A stretch of 64,000 nucleotides of DNA. It comes from Hyphomicrobium_A sp035517115. Its GTDB lineage: Bacteria > Pseudomonadota > Alphaproteobacteria > Rhizobiales > Hyphomicrobiaceae. The stretch lies in contig DATIZL010000084.1 in NCBI GenBank assembly GCA_035517115.1, positions 19,657-83,656 on the forward strand, given 5' to 3'. This document shows positions 9,578-18,474 of this stretch, one piece after another; positions within the stretch are counted from its first letter, which is position 1; each line of letters opens with the position of its first letter. The position numbers and the translations under genes are program-made. The notes under the pieces were generated by a model. That model ran no database searches, was not told where the DNA came from, and worked only from the letters and a program-made list of their open reading frames with translations.

Positions 9578-10000
9578 CTACTTTTTGGAAGCTGCGGGAA
9601 CCTGCTGAACGTTGGAGCACCATCCCTGATCGACCTTCCAGCACTGCTGACCGAAGGGAAGCGGATTCCCGGAGACGTCGGTCGAGGTAACGCTGCTCAC
9701 GTACTTGTCCTTGAAGATCACGTTCAAGGAGCAGCTTTGCGCAGAGCCATTCGGAGAGGCCCCGACATCATAGGTCCAGACCGAAGTGGCCCCATCATCG
9801 CGTGTTCGACTGGGCGACCCCAGGCATTCTGCGACTTGCGATTGCGGGTGGCCTATGAGGTGCTGCTCGGAGTCATCGAGTGCGATGGGTTGCGACGCGC
9901 AACCAGCCAGCAGGAGCACTTGCATGACGAGACACTGCGTCACCGGCTTGGGCCGCCAGCCGCCCTGCCGATCGACGCCTAATTCCATGCCGTAGGGCAT
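9578..10000 (-). CDS. Small putative lipoprotein
   Basis: About 140 aa with a hydrophobic stretch ending in LLLAGC, a good lipobox with Cys at about residue 34 from the ATG at 10000; an ATG at 9988 would shorten the leader by four residues. The mature part (Cys-rich, with SVWTYDVG and CSLNVIFKD) resembles the small two-layer fold of outer-membrane assembly lipoproteins such as SmpA/BamE, but the similarity is too weak to name. No strong ribosome site is seen at either start. It lies between lysA and the DUF4175 gene on the same strand, an extra gene relative to the usual direct neighbourhood of those two. Confidence 0.6.
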   Translation of the reverse strand: MPYGMELGVDRQGGWRPKPVTQCLVMQVLLLAGCASQPIALDDSEQHLIGHPQSQVAECLGSPSRTRDDGATSVWTYDVGASPNGSAQSCSLNVIFKDKYVSSVTSTDVSGNPLPFGQQCWKVDQGWCSNVQQVPAASKK

Positions 10001-10091
10001 ACGCTTATCTCGAACTGAACGCCCGAAAACGGCGTCGGCGCCCGATTTCCGTCGGTGATCTATCGGGTTAGCCGAAAAGACGAAGCCTTGC

Positions 10092-11366
10092 CTAGGACTG
10101 TGCCAGCCAATCCGGCATGCGGTCGAGGCCGATGAGGTCGTCGTAGGTACCGCGTGGACGTATTATGAAATACCTCTCCTCGTTGACCAGCACCTCCGGC
10201 ACCAAAAGCCGCGTATTGTAGGTCGAGGACATCACCGCGCCATAGGCGCCCGCCGTCATCACGGCGAGAAGGTCACCCGCCTCCAGGGGGGGCAGCGGAC
10301 GGTCGAGCGCGAGATAATCCCCCGTCTCACATACGGGCCCCACCACGTCCTGCGCCAAGGGCGGCATCGCGGCCTTCACCTCGGCTACGGGCCAGATCTC
10401 GTGCTGGGCTTCGTACAGCGTCGGCCGGATAAGATCGTTCATGGCGGCATCGACGACAGTGAACGTCTTATCGACGCCCTCCTTGGAGTAAAGCACGCGA
10501 GTGACGAGGATGCCGGCGTTGCCGACGATGACGCGCCCAGGCTCCAGAATGAGCTTCAGTCCGAGGTCGCCGAGAAACTCCTCGGCGACGGCCGCATAGG
10601 CGGACGGCGGCGGCGCCACGTCGCCGTCCGAAACGTAGGGCACGCCGAGGCCGCCGCCGATGTCGAGGTGGCGCAGCGCGTGGCCGTCGCGGATCAGCGC
10701 CTGCGCCAGCTCGCGCAACAGCCGGAAGGCGTTGCGGAAGGGCTCGAGCTCGGTGATCTGGCTGCCGATGTGCATATGGATGCCAGCGACCTCGATGCCC
10801 GGCAGCGTGCGCGCTTCCGCGTAAAGGCGCGGCGCTTGCGCGAAGGGAATGCCGAACTTGTTCTCGGCCTTGCCGGTGGAGATCTTGGCGTGCGTCTTGG
10901 CATCGACGTCGGGGTTGACGCGCAGCGCGATGCGCGCGGTGCGGCCCGTCCGCACGGCCTCCTCGCTCAGGACCTTCAGCTCCGGCTCGCTCTCGACGTT
11001 GAAGCCGAGGATGTCGTGCGCGAGCGCGAAGGCGATCTCGGCCCGCGACTTGCCGACGCCGGCGAAGATGATCCTCGATGGGGGCACGCCGGCGGCGAGA
11101 GCGCGCCGCAGCTCGCCTTCTGAGACCACATCCATGCCCGCGCCGAGCCGGCCAAGCGTGCGCAGCACCGCCTGGTTGGAGTTGGCTTTGACCGCATAGC
11201 AGATGAGGGCCTTCTGGCCCGCGAAGGCCTCGGCCAGCACGCGGTAATGGCGTTCGAGCGTCGCCGTCGAATAGCAGTAGAACGGCGTGCCGACCTCGGC
11301 GGCGATGCGCGCGATGGGCACATCCTCGGCGTGGAGGACCCCGCCTCTGTAGTGGAAGTGGTGCAT
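10092..11366 (-). CDS. lysA: Diaminopimelate decarboxylase
   Basis: Last step of lysine synthesis: PLP-dependent decarboxylation of meso-2,6-diaminopimelate in the cytoplasm. The 424-aa length is typical. Lys60 in CYAVKANSN is the PLP Schiff-base lysine; HIGSQ and GGGLGVPY bind the cofactor phosphate, and VCETGD near residue 350 carries the C-terminal catalytic Cys. The start at 11366 (MHHFHYRGG) matches the family N-terminus. It lies 27 bases after lptM in an argH-lptM-lysA run on the minus strand. dapD and dapE of the same pathway are 3-5 kb away on the other strand. Confidence 0.97.
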   Translation of the reverse strand: MHHFHYRGGVLHAEDVPIARIAAEVGTPFYCYSTATLERHYRVLAEAFAGQKALICYAVKANSNQAVLRTLGRLGAGMDVVSEGELRRALAAGVPPSRIIFAGVGKSRAEIAFALAHDILGFNVESEPELKVLSEEAVRTGRTARIALRVNPDVDAKTHAKISTGKAENKFGIPFAQAPRLYAEARTLPGIEVAGIHMHIGSQITELEPFRNAFRLLRELAQALIRDGHALRHLDIGGGLGVPYVSDGDVAPPPSAYAAVAEEFLGDLGLKLILEPGRVIVGNAGILVTRVLYSKEGVDKTFTVVDAAMNDLIRPTLYEAQHEIWPVAEVKAAMPPLAQDVVGPVCETGDYLALDRPLPPLEAGDLLAVMTAGAYGAVMSSTYNTRLLVPEVLVNEERYFIIRPRGTYDDLIGLDRMPDWLAQS

Positions 11367-11393
11367 TGGAAGGCTTCTAGCGCGAGTCCCGCA

Positions 11394-11609
11394 CTACCGC
11401 AGCAGCGGATCGAGAATGAAGCCCTCGTGCGGCTTGGGCGGCGCAGCCGAGTCGGGCTGCGTGCCGGCGGACTCTGCCGACTTCGCCGTGCCGCTGGCCT
11501 TGGCGTCGGGCGGCGGATCGAGCGAGCCGCGCACGCCGCAGGCGGCCAGCCCAAGCGACAGGGCCGCCACGGCAATGCCAACGCCGATCCCCTTTGCGGT
11601 GAACCTCAC
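11394..11609 (-). CDS. lptM: Small LPS-assembly-type lipoprotein (LptM/YifL-like)
   Basis: A 71-aa lipoprotein starting at GTG 11609, with AGGA about 9 bases upstream. A hydrophobic signal (residues ~8-25) ends in LAACG, and the mature N-terminus CGVRGSLDPPP is the hallmark of the LptM (formerly YifL) family, which in E. coli helps the LptDE translocon mature. The rest is low-complexity Ala/Ser/Pro followed by FILDPLLR. Upstream in-frame codons reach an ATG at 11774 inside argH but do not look like a leader. The argH-lptM-lysA order is common in Rhizobiales. Confidence 0.8.
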   Translation of the reverse strand: MRFTAKGIGVGIAVAALSLGLAACGVRGSLDPPPDAKASGTAKSAESAGTQPDSAAPPKPHEGFILDPLLR

Positions 11610-11691
11610 CAGCACATCCTCGCTATTCCACAACGCGAAGCCGGAAGGGCAGCTGCGCCCCAGGGGTGCAGGTGCCACCGACAGGCCCATT

Positions 11692-13101
11692 TTACCGCTT
11701 GCGCGGCCCCTTTTCCAACCGCTTCCGCCAGCTTTGCGCCATTTTGCGCACGTTCTGTGGCGCGGTTCCCCCATAGCTTTTCCGGCTGGAAACCGACTTT
11801 TCCGGGCTCAGAACGGTGAAAACGTCGTCCGTTATGCGCGGCTCGACCGCCTGCATGACGGCCAGGGGGACCTTCTCGAGCGGCAGATTTTCGGCTTCCG
11901 CCGCTGCCACGATGCGGCCGGTGACGTGGTGGGCCTCCCGGAACGGCAGCTTGAGGGTCCTCACCAGCCAGTCGGCGAGGTCGGTCGCGGTCGCATAGCC
12001 GCTTCCTGCCGCCGCCCGCATGGCCCCTGCGTCGGGCTCCATGTCCTCGACCATGCCCGTGGTCGCGGCAACCGCCAGCGCGAGGCTGTCCAAGGCATCG
12101 AAGGAGAGCTCCTTATCCTCCTGCATGTCCTTGGCGTAGGCGAGCGGCAGGCCCTTGATGACCATCAACAGGCTCTGGAACGCCGCGGCGATGCGCCCGA
12201 CCTTAGCGCGCGTCAGCTCGGCGGCATCCGGGTTGCGCTTCTGCGGCATGATCGAGGAGCCGGTGGTGAACTTGTCGGAAAGCTTGATGAAGCCGAACTG
12301 CGGCGTGGTCCACAGCACGACCTCCTCGGCGAAGCGCGACAGGTGCACCGCCGTGATCGCCGCAGCGCTCAAGGTCTCGAGCACGAAGTCGCGGTCGGAG
12401 ACGGCGTCGAGCGAGTTGGCGGCGGGCCTGTCGAAGCCGAGCGCCTCCGCCGTCTTGTGCCGGTCGATGGGGAACGAGGTGCCGGCGAGCGCGGCAGCAC
12501 CGAGCGGGCACTCATTGAGCCGGCAGCGGGCGTCCGCGAAACGGCCGCGGTCGCGCCCGAGCATCTCCACGTAGGCGAGCAGATGATGGCCGAAGGTCAC
12601 GGGCTGCGCCGGCTGCAGGTGGGTGAAGCCCGGCATCACGGTCCCTGCATGCGCCTCGGCCTTGCTCAAGAGCGCCAACTGCAGCCGCGCGAGCGCTTCG
12701 TCCAGCGCATCGATGCGATCGCGCACGTAGAGCCGGAAGTCGGTCGCCACCTGGTCGTTGCGCGAGCGCGCGGTGTGCAACCGCCCGGCCGCCGCCCCGA
12801 TCAGCTCCTTCAAGCGGCTCTCGACGTTCATATGCACGTCCTCGAGCGCGCGCTTGAACTCCATTCCGCCGGATTCGATCTCGGAGAGCACCGCGTCGAG
12901 GCCCTTCACGATCTCGCGCGCATCCGCCTTGCTGATGATGCCCTGCTCGCCGAGCATCAGCGCGTGCGCCTTGGAGGCCAGGATGTCCTGCGGGGCCAGC
13001 CGCTTGTCGAAGCCGATGGAGGCGTTTATCTCCTCCATGATCTCGGCAGGCGAGGCCGCGAAACGGCCGCCCCACATGCGGTTTGCGGGCTTGTCGGTCA
13101 C
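11692..13101 (-). CDS. argH: Argininosuccinate lyase
   Basis: Cleaves argininosuccinate to arginine and fumarate, the final arginine step. The 469-aa protein has the fumarase/aspartase-superfamily signature GSSIMPQKRNPD at about residues 281-292, with the catalytic Ser on this mobile loop, and His161 in GFTHLQPAQP as a catalytic-pair candidate. ARSRNDQ near residue 111 is another family motif. The N-terminus MTDKPANRMWGGRF is standard and fixes the start. It is transcribed divergently from tlpA across 57 bases and probably leads lptM and lysA. Confidence 0.97.
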   Translation of the reverse strand: MTDKPANRMWGGRFAASPAEIMEEINASIGFDKRLAPQDILASKAHALMLGEQGIISKADAREIVKGLDAVLSEIESGGMEFKRALEDVHMNVESRLKELIGAAAGRLHTARSRNDQVATDFRLYVRDRIDALDEALARLQLALLSKAEAHAGTVMPGFTHLQPAQPVTFGHHLLAYVEMLGRDRGRFADARCRLNECPLGAAALAGTSFPIDRHKTAEALGFDRPAANSLDAVSDRDFVLETLSAAAITAVHLSRFAEEVVLWTTPQFGFIKLSDKFTTGSSIMPQKRNPDAAELTRAKVGRIAAAFQSLLMVIKGLPLAYAKDMQEDKELSFDALDSLALAVAATTGMVEDMEPDAGAMRAAAGSGYATATDLADWLVRTLKLPFREAHHVTGRIVAAAEAENLPLEKVPLAVMQAVEPRITDDVFTVLSPEKSVSSRKSYGGTAPQNVRKMAQSWRKRLEKGPRKR

Positions 13102-13158
13102 CGGAATCGGCTCCGTCTGCGATGAAACTTGGCGAAAGAGACGTCGTAAATAGACATC

Positions 13159-13803
13159 ATGAGCGACAGCACACCAAAACCCGCAAACCCACTCACCAAG
13201 CAGCTTTGGATCGCGGCGCTGTCGGCGCTTGCGGCGTTCGCGGCGGTATACGTCATCGCAGGGCGGCCTGACAACGAAGGAGGCGCGGATTTAAGCCCGC
13301 CCAAGAGCGAGTCGGGCGCCCCCGCCTCCGGGGGCAACAAGCTCTCGACCGGGGCCATGACGACTTTCGTATTCAAGGAGCCGCCGGCGCCGCTGCCCGA
13401 GGTCCAATTCGTTAACGCAGACGGAAAGCCGGTGAGCTTGAAGGATTGGCGCGGCAAGGTCGTGCTCCTCAACCTGTGGGCAACCTGGTGCGCCCCGTGC
13501 CGCGGGGAGATGCCGGCGCTCGATCGCCTGCAGAGTGCGCTCGGCTCCGACAAGTTCGAGGTCGTGGCCCTCGCCATCGACAAATCCGGCCTCGCGGGCG
13601 CGCGCAAGTTTCTCGACGAGACCAAGGCGCAAATGCTCAAGCTCTACGCCGACCCGACCGCGCGCCTCGGCAACGAGTTCAAGGTCGTCGGCATGCCGAC
13701 CTCGATCCTCATCGACAAAGAGGGCCGCGAGGTCGGCCGCCTCATCGGGCCCGCGGAATGGGACACCCCCGAGGCCAAGCGCCTGATCCAGTCGCTGCTC
13801 TAA
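13159..13803 (+). CDS. tlpA: Membrane-anchored thioredoxin-like protein (TlpA family)
   Basis: Thiol-disulfide oxidoreductase facing the periplasm, which in relatives reduces partners during cytochrome oxidase assembly. The 214-aa protein has one N-terminal membrane anchor (residues ~16-35), a Pro/Ser-rich linker, then a thioredoxin fold with WCAPC (Cys111, Cys114) and the cis-Pro region GMPTS. Its position divergent to argH is the common alphaproteobacterial arrangement. The SCO-family gene at 43.5 kb is another copper/oxidase assembly factor in the window, though not linked to it. The 3' end lies 7 bases from a convergent gene. Confidence 0.92.
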   Translation: MSDSTPKPANPLTKQLWIAALSALAAFAAVYVIAGRPDNEGGADLSPPKSESGAPASGGNKLSTGAMTTFVFKEPPAPLPEVQFVNADGKPVSLKDWRGKVVLLNLWATWCAPCRGEMPALDRLQSALGSDKFEVVALAIDKSGLAGARKFLDETKAQMLKLYADPTARLGNEFKVVGMPTSILIDKEGREVGRLIGPAEWDTPEAKRLIQSLL

Positions 13804-13810
13804 GCGGCCA

Positions 13811-14305
13811 CTAGAGAAGGTGCGCCGCGAGCGCAGCGATGGCCACGGCCGCGACCGCAACGAACAAGATGGTCGAACGTCGGATAGTGTTCTCGGCGCG
13901 CTCGACGAGCGCCTGCACGGCGCTGAGCTCTGAAAGCTTCTTGTCAATCGCCTCGAACGACTTGTAGGTGAGCCCGACGAAGGTGCTCTTCTCGCCTTCG
14001 ATCGCGTCGAGGCGGCCTTTCAAATCGTGCACGCCACGCTGCAGGATCGCGAGCTTGTTGTCGCGCGCGTTCTTGAGCGTGTCCTCGAAGCTCTGGAACC
14101 GGCGCGTGCGGTTCGCCTCCTCGGAGATCTCAGCCAGGCTCTGGCGCGTCTTCTCGAGGTCGCGCTCGAGCCGCGCGATCGAAGCCTGCACCCTGTCGAA
14201 TTGAACCGCCGTCTCGGCGACGAAACCGTCGCGGCCGAGCCATGGACCTTGCGTGACCACGGCAACCCTATCGCCCTGAAGCACTACGCAACCCTTCCGA
14301 CGCAA
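13811..14305 (-). CDS. Coiled-coil protein with C-terminal membrane anchor
   Basis: Unrecognised protein of up to 164 aa. Most is a heptad-like charged helix (RVQASIARLERDLEKTRQSL and onward), ending in one hydrophobic segment (FVAVAAVAIAALAAHLL) at the very C-terminus, so it looks tail-anchored with its coil in the cytoplasm. The start is uncertain: the ATG at 14305 gives an N-terminus with no clear ribosome site, and a GTG at 14260 is possible. It is convergent with tlpA and divergent from dapD. Confidence 0.6.
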   Translation of the reverse strand: MRRKGCVVLQGDRVAVVTQGPWLGRDGFVAETAVQFDRVQASIARLERDLEKTRQSLAEISEEANRTRRFQSFEDTLKNARDNKLAILQRGVHDLKGRLDAIEGEKSTFVGLTYKSFEAIDKKLSELSAVQALVERAENTIRRSTILFVAVAAVAIAALAAHLL

Positions 14306-14463
14306 CTAGACCAACGCCCGTCCGCCTTTCGCCGAGTATGGATAGCGGGGTTTAACGGCACGTATCCAAATGAGGCGGGGGCCAAAATTTGCTCGCCCGT
14401 TGACACCCTTGGGCGATGCGCGCGACAAGGCCGCGAGCCTCACCAATGCCCGAAGGGACCGAG

Positions 14464-15321
14464 ATGTCTTTGAAACCCGCTACCACCGAGTTGCAGAGCG
14501 CGATCGAGGCTATTTGGGAGGAGCGCCAAGGCATCAACCAGGGCACGACCGGCGTCGTCCGCGACACGGTCGAGGCCGCCCTCGACCTCCTCGACAACGG
14601 CGAGGTCCGCGTTGCCGAACGCACAGGTTCCGGCGCTTGGGCCGTCAATCAGTGGCTCAAAAAGGCAGTCCTGCTGTCGTTCCGGCTCAACGACACGGTC
14701 GCCATCTCGGGCGCCCCCGGCGGGGCCACGTGGTGGGACAAGGTGCCGTCCAAGTTTGCCGGCATGACGCCCGACGATTTCCGCCGCGCCGGCTTCCGCG
14801 CGGTCCCCGGGGCCATCGTGCGCCGCTCGGCCTACATCGCGCCGAACGTCGTGCTCATGCCCTCGTTCGTCAATCTCGGCGCCTACGTCGATGAAGGCAC
14901 CATGGTCGACACCTGGGCGACCGTCGGCTCCTGCGCGCAGATCGGCAAAAATTGCCATATCTCGGGCGGCGCCGGCATCGGGGGCGTCTTGGAGCCGCTG
15001 CAAGCCGGCCCGGTGGTCATCGAGGACAACTGCTTCATCGGAGCGCGCGCGGAGGTGGCCGAGGGCGTGCTCGTCGGCGAGGGCTCGGTGTTGTCGATGG
15101 GGGTTTACCTCGGCGCCTCCACCACCATCATCGACCGCGCGACGGGGGAGAAGCACTTCGGCAAAGTGCCCCCCTACTCGGTCGTCGTATCGGGAACGAT
15201 GCCGGGCAAGCCGCTCCCCGATGGCTCGCCGGGGCCCAATCTCTATTGCGCCATAATCGTCAAGCGCGTCGACGAGAAGACACGCTCAAAGACTAGTATC
15301 AACGAGCTCTTGCGCGACTGA
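14464..15321 (+). CDS. dapD: 2,3,4,5-tetrahydropyridine-2,6-dicarboxylate N-succinyltransferase
   Basis: Succinylates tetrahydrodipicolinate using succinyl-CoA, committing the pathway to the succinylase branch of lysine/DAP synthesis. From the ATG at 14464 (GAAGGGA ribosome site about 6 bases upstream) the protein is 285 aa, typical for DapD. The C-terminal half is a left-handed beta-helix built of hexapeptide repeats (e.g. IGKNCHISGGAGIGG, VIEDNCFIGARAEV). The N-terminal helical domain has LDLLDNGEVRVAE and WAVNQWLKKAVLLSFR. In-frame ATGs at 14416 and 14446 have no support. It begins a run dapD - membrane protein - dapE. Confidence 0.96.
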   Translation: MSLKPATTELQSAIEAIWEERQGINQGTTGVVRDTVEAALDLLDNGEVRVAERTGSGAWAVNQWLKKAVLLSFRLNDTVAISGAPGGATWWDKVPSKFAGMTPDDFRRAGFRAVPGAIVRRSAYIAPNVVLMPSFVNLGAYVDEGTMVDTWATVGSCAQIGKNCHISGGAGIGGVLEPLQAGPVVIEDNCFIGARAEVAEGVLVGEGSVLSMGVYLGASTTIIDRATGEKHFGKVPPYSVVVSGTMPGKPLPDGSPGPNLYCAIIVKRVDEKTRSKTSINELLRD

Positions 15322-15332
15322 CTCGGTGTTGA

Positions 15333-16112
15333 ATGAGCTCCCATCGCAACAAATCCTATCGCAGCCTCAACATCGGCGACATCGTCTCGACGCTGCACCA
15401 GCTCTCGGCGCGCATCGGCGAGCGCTTCCCTAACAGCGGTCTCCACCGCGTCTGCCTGGAGCTCGAGCGGATGGCGCGTGAGACCTCCGCCCGCGCCACG
15501 AGCATCTCGCGGCCCAAGCTGTGGCTGCGCGCGCTGCTCACCGTCCTCGCCGTCGGCGGGCTGATCGGCGCCTTCTTCATCGGCCGCTGGATGCTGGGTC
15601 TGCGCTCCTCCGACGAGCTCGCCGGCACCATGCAGGGCCTCGAGGCCGCTGTGAACCTCGTCATCATCATCGGCGCCGCCGGTGTCTTCCTCGTCACCCT
15701 CGAAACCCGCTGGAAGCGCCAGCTCGCCCTCTCGGCGCTGAATGAGTTCCGCTCTGTCGCGCACGTGATCGACATGCACCAGCTCACCAAAGACCCGAGC
15801 GCGCTCGGGGGCCCGCGCACCAGCTCCTCGCCCAACCGGGTCATGACGCGCTACGAGCTCGTGCGCTACCTCAGCTACTGCTCGGAGATGCTGTCGCTGG
15901 CGAGCAAGGCGGCGGCCGTTTATGCCGACAACGCTCATGACACGGCCGTTATCGATGCCGTCGGCGATATCGAGCGGCTCACGACCAACTTGAGCCAGAA
16001 GATCTGGCAGAAGATCACGCTGGTCGAGACCGATATCGAGGACGAGCGCGGTGCGAAGGCGATCTCCGCGGGTGAGCTGTCGCAGCTTCCGCACGAGCCG
16101 GTGAAGTCATGA
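15333..16112 (+). CDS. Two-segment membrane protein between dapD and dapE
   Basis: Unrecognised 259-aa protein. Residues ~1-60 are polar and helical, followed by two membrane segments (LRALLTVLAVGGLIGAFFIG and AVNLVIIIGAAGVFLVTL) and a ~135-residue helical cytoplasmic tail with a predicted coil near IEDIERLTT-like sequence (DIERLTTNLSQKIW). It starts 11 bases after dapD and its stop overlaps the dapE start by 4 bases (ATGA), so it is translationally coupled to dapE. Nothing in it suggests an enzyme. Position and coupling make it a candidate accessory membrane protein for the operon, but that is inference. Confidence 0.75.
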   Translation: MSSHRNKSYRSLNIGDIVSTLHQLSARIGERFPNSGLHRVCLELERMARETSARATSISRPKLWLRALLTVLAVGGLIGAFFIGRWMLGLRSSDELAGTMQGLEAAVNLVIIIGAAGVFLVTLETRWKRQLALSALNEFRSVAHVIDMHQLTKDPSALGGPRTSSSPNRVMTRYELVRYLSYCSEMLSLASKAAAVYADNAHDTAVIDAVGDIERLTTNLSQKIWQKITLVETDIEDERGAKAISAGELSQLPHEPVKS

Positions 16113-17305
16113 GCGGGTCTGCATCCGAGCCTTCCACGATCGTCGTACCCGATCCCGTCGCGCTCGCCCAGGCGCTCATCCGCTGCGAGAGCATCACGCC
16201 CACCGAGGCCGGTGCATTGACCCTGCTGCAGGAGACGCTTGAAGCCGCGGGCTTTAAGTGCCAGCGCATGACCTTCGCGGAGCCCGGCACCGCGGACGTG
16301 GACAACCTCTACGCCCGCTTCGGATCGGAGGGGCCGAACTTGTGCTTCGCCGGGCACACGGACGTCGTCCCGCCGGGGGACGAGGCGGCCTGGACCGTGC
16401 CGCCGTTCGCGGCCGAGGTCCGCGATGGCGTGCTCTACGGACGCGGCGCCGCCGACATGAAGGGCGCGGTCGCCTGCTACGTCGCCGCCGCCCTCCAGTA
16501 CATTGCTGGCCGCGCCGTCAAGACGAACGGCTCACTCTCCTTCCTCATCACCGGGGATGAGGAGGGCGCCTCCGTCAACGGCACGATCAAGGTGCTCGAC
16601 TGGCTGAAAGCGCGGGGAGAGAAGCTCGACGCCTGCGTCGTCGGCGAGCCCTCGAGCCAATCCGCCGTCGGCGACGAGATCAAGATCGGGCGCCGCGGCT
16701 CGCTCAACGGCGAGCTCATCGTCAAGGGCAGGCAGGGTCACGCCGCCTACCCGCATGTTGCCGACAACCCGGTGCCCAAGCTCGCACGCATGATCGACCG
16801 GCTCGCAAGCCTGCGGCTCGACGCCGGCACCGAGAACTTCGAGCCCTCGCACATCGCGTTTACGATCGTCTCGGTGCCGAACACCGCGACCAACGTAATC
16901 CCGGGACAGGCGCGCGCAGCCTTCAACATCCGCTACAACGACGCGCATACGCGGGCAAAGATCGAGCAGCGCATCGCGGAGTGCTGCAAGGCCGCGGCTG
17001 CAGAGGTCGGCGCGCAATATACGCTGAGCTTCTCCGGCACGGGTGACGTGTTCCTGACCAAGCCGGGGCCGCTGGTGGAGGCCATGGCCAACGCTGCGCG
17101 CGAGGTCACGGGCCGCTCCGCGAAGCTAACCACGACCGGCGGTACCTCCGATGCCCGCTTCATCAAGGACTACTGCCCCGTGGTGGAGCTCGGTCTCGTC
17201 AACGCCACGATCCATCAGGTCGACGAGCGCGTGCCGGTCGCGGACCTTCGGACGCTGACGCAGATCTACGCGCGCTTCATCGAGCGCTTCTTCGCGACCG
17301 CCTGA
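16109..17305 (+). CDS. dapE: Succinyl-diaminopimelate desuccinylase
   Basis: Zinc-dependent M20-family hydrolase that removes succinate from N-succinyl-LL-diaminopimelate. The 398-aa protein shows the two M20 metal motifs: FAGHTDVVPPGD (His83) and GRGAADMKGA (Asp116), then the catalytic Glu pair in GDEEGASVNG (about 151-152) and a dimerisation domain in the middle. The near-C-terminal GGTSDARF motif separates DapE from ArgE; the related argE lies at 25.9 kb. The start overlaps the upstream stop by 4 bases. Confidence 0.95.
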   Translation: MSGSASEPSTIVVPDPVALAQALIRCESITPTEAGALTLLQETLEAAGFKCQRMTFAEPGTADVDNLYARFGSEGPNLCFAGHTDVVPPGDEAAWTVPPFAAEVRDGVLYGRGAADMKGAVACYVAAALQYIAGRAVKTNGSLSFLITGDEEGASVNGTIKVLDWLKARGEKLDACVVGEPSSQSAVGDEIKIGRRGSLNGELIVKGRQGHAAYPHVADNPVPKLARMIDRLASLRLDAGTENFEPSHIAFTIVSVPNTATNVIPGQARAAFNIRYNDAHTRAKIEQRIAECCKAAAAEVGAQYTLSFSGTGDVFLTKPGPLVEAMANAAREVTGRSAKLTTTGGTSDARFIKDYCPVVELGLVNATIHQVDERVPVADLRTLTQIYARFIERFFATA

Positions 17306-17327
17306 GAGCGATCGCGCAGGGCTGGCG

Positions 17328-17591
17328 TCAGACGAGCACGGCGATACCGCCAATCACGAGCACGACAATGATTACAGTCCAGGCGAGCGTATAGCGGTCG
17401 TGTGGCGGGCGCGGGGGCACCCAGAATACCCAGAACAGGAAGGCGGCCAGGAGGAAGCTCAGGGCGGCCGTCAGTATCGGGGTATTTGCATAGCTGTCCC
17501 AGATGGCGACGACGCATACCGCCACAAACAGCGATAAGGCCACCGCGAAGGACAGCGTTCGCCAGATCGACTTGGATTGCTGCTGTTCCAT
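17328..17591 (-). CDS. Small three-segment membrane protein
   Basis: An 87-aa protein with three hydrophobic segments (LSFAVALSLFVAVCVVAIW, ILTAALSFLLAAFLFWVFWV, WTVIIVVLVIGGIAVLV) and a short Gln-rich N-terminus. I do not recognise the family. It is convergent with dapE (22 bases apart) and divergent from the cNMP-binding gene. Confidence 0.6.
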   Translation of the reverse strand: MEQQQSKSIWRTLSFAVALSLFVAVCVVAIWDSYANTPILTAALSFLLAAFLFWVFWVPPRPPHDRYTLAWTVIIVVLVIGGIAVLV

Positions 17592-17699
17592 GCGGCTTCC
17601 CCCCTCCCATTAACCGAGTGTTGCTATACGCCGAATGCCCTTGTTGTCGCGCCGCAGCCTTTTTAGACTCGTATGCGAAGGTGCCGGAAGGCGAGTCGC

Positions 17700-18086
17700 A
17701 TGACAGAAGAGCCCTTCGATTTCGCTTCGCTGATCCGCCACGGCGTCAAATTCCGCCGCTGCGATGCCGGCGAGCGCATCTTCCTCGAGCACGACACCGG
17801 TGACTGCCTCTATGTGGTTCACACCGGGCGGGTCGACGTCATCACCTTCGGCACGGTGCTGGAGAGCGTGGGGCCTAACGGCATTTTCGGTGAGATGGCC
17901 ATGATCGACGACGGCCCGCGCAGTGCGGCGGCCTTGACCAGCGAACCCACCGAGCTCGCCGTCGTCGACAAGACCACATTCCTGACGCTGGTGCGCGAGG
18001 AGCCGGAGTTCGCGCTGCGGGTCATGCGCGTGCTAGCCCAACGCATCAGGCGCATGGGCACCGCGCGCCAAAGCGCGCGGTCGTGA
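17700..18086 (+). CDS. Single-domain cyclic-nucleotide-binding protein
   Basis: A 128-aa protein consisting only of a Crp/Fnr-type beta-roll: GERIFLEHDTGDCLYVVHTG, then GPNGIFGEMAMIDDGPRSAA, which is the phosphate-binding cassette with the expected Gly, Glu and Arg. There is no DNA-binding helix-turn-helix, so it is a stand-alone sensor or regulatory subunit rather than a transcription factor. The start at ATG 17700 has GAAGGCGAG 6 bases upstream; an in-frame ATG at 17673 is less likely. Partner unknown. Confidence 0.85.
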   Translation: MTEEPFDFASLIRHGVKFRRCDAGERIFLEHDTGDCLYVVHTGRVDVITFGTVLESVGPNGIFGEMAMIDDGPRSAAALTSEPTELAVVDKTTFLTLVREEPEFALRVMRVLAQRIRRMGTARQSARS

Positions 18087-18099
18087 GGCAAACGCGCAG

Positions 18100-18336
18100 C
18101 TAGTTGCGCTGCGCGAGCTTCTCGCGCACGACGCGCTCGCGCGTAACACGCCGATTGCCGGTGTAATAGACGGCGGCGCCGTGCGCGATGATGCCGATGC
18201 CCCATCCGATCAGCGGCCAGTAGAACCAGAGCGTATTGGGCGTCGTCAGCAGGTTGATCGCAATCAGGAGGAGGTTGACGAGCACATAGGCCGCGAAGTG
18301 GATCTTGAATCCTGTGTCTTCGAAAAGCTGCTTCAT
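18100..18336 (-). CDS. 2TM-domain small membrane protein
   Basis: A 78-aa protein with two membrane segments (IHFAAYVLVNLLLIAINLL and WPLIGWGIGIIAHGAAVYY). The pattern matches the 2TM domain family seen alone or fused to kinases and regulators. The N-terminus MKQLFEDTGFKIH and basic C-terminus RERVVREKLAQRN support the start. It is convergent with the cNMP-binding protein. Confidence 0.75.
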   Translation of the reverse strand: MKQLFEDTGFKIHFAAYVLVNLLLIAINLLTTPNTLWFYWPLIGWGIGIIAHGAAVYYTGNRRVTRERVVREKLAQRN

Positions 18337-18474
18337 CAGCGTGGTCCTTCGATTCTTCGGCCGCCCTCACCCGGTGCCGAGCTTCTAACACGACCGACGA
18401 AACATCCCAAGCGGCGGTGCCACCCGGATTGAGCCAAGTCAAACAGCGGGTAAAAAAGAAGCGGCACTGGCCCC

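Noticed and set aside
11610..11774. N-terminal extension of lptM into argH
   Set aside because: Would place 55 non-signal residues before a clear lipoprotein signal; GTG at 11609 has a ribosome site.
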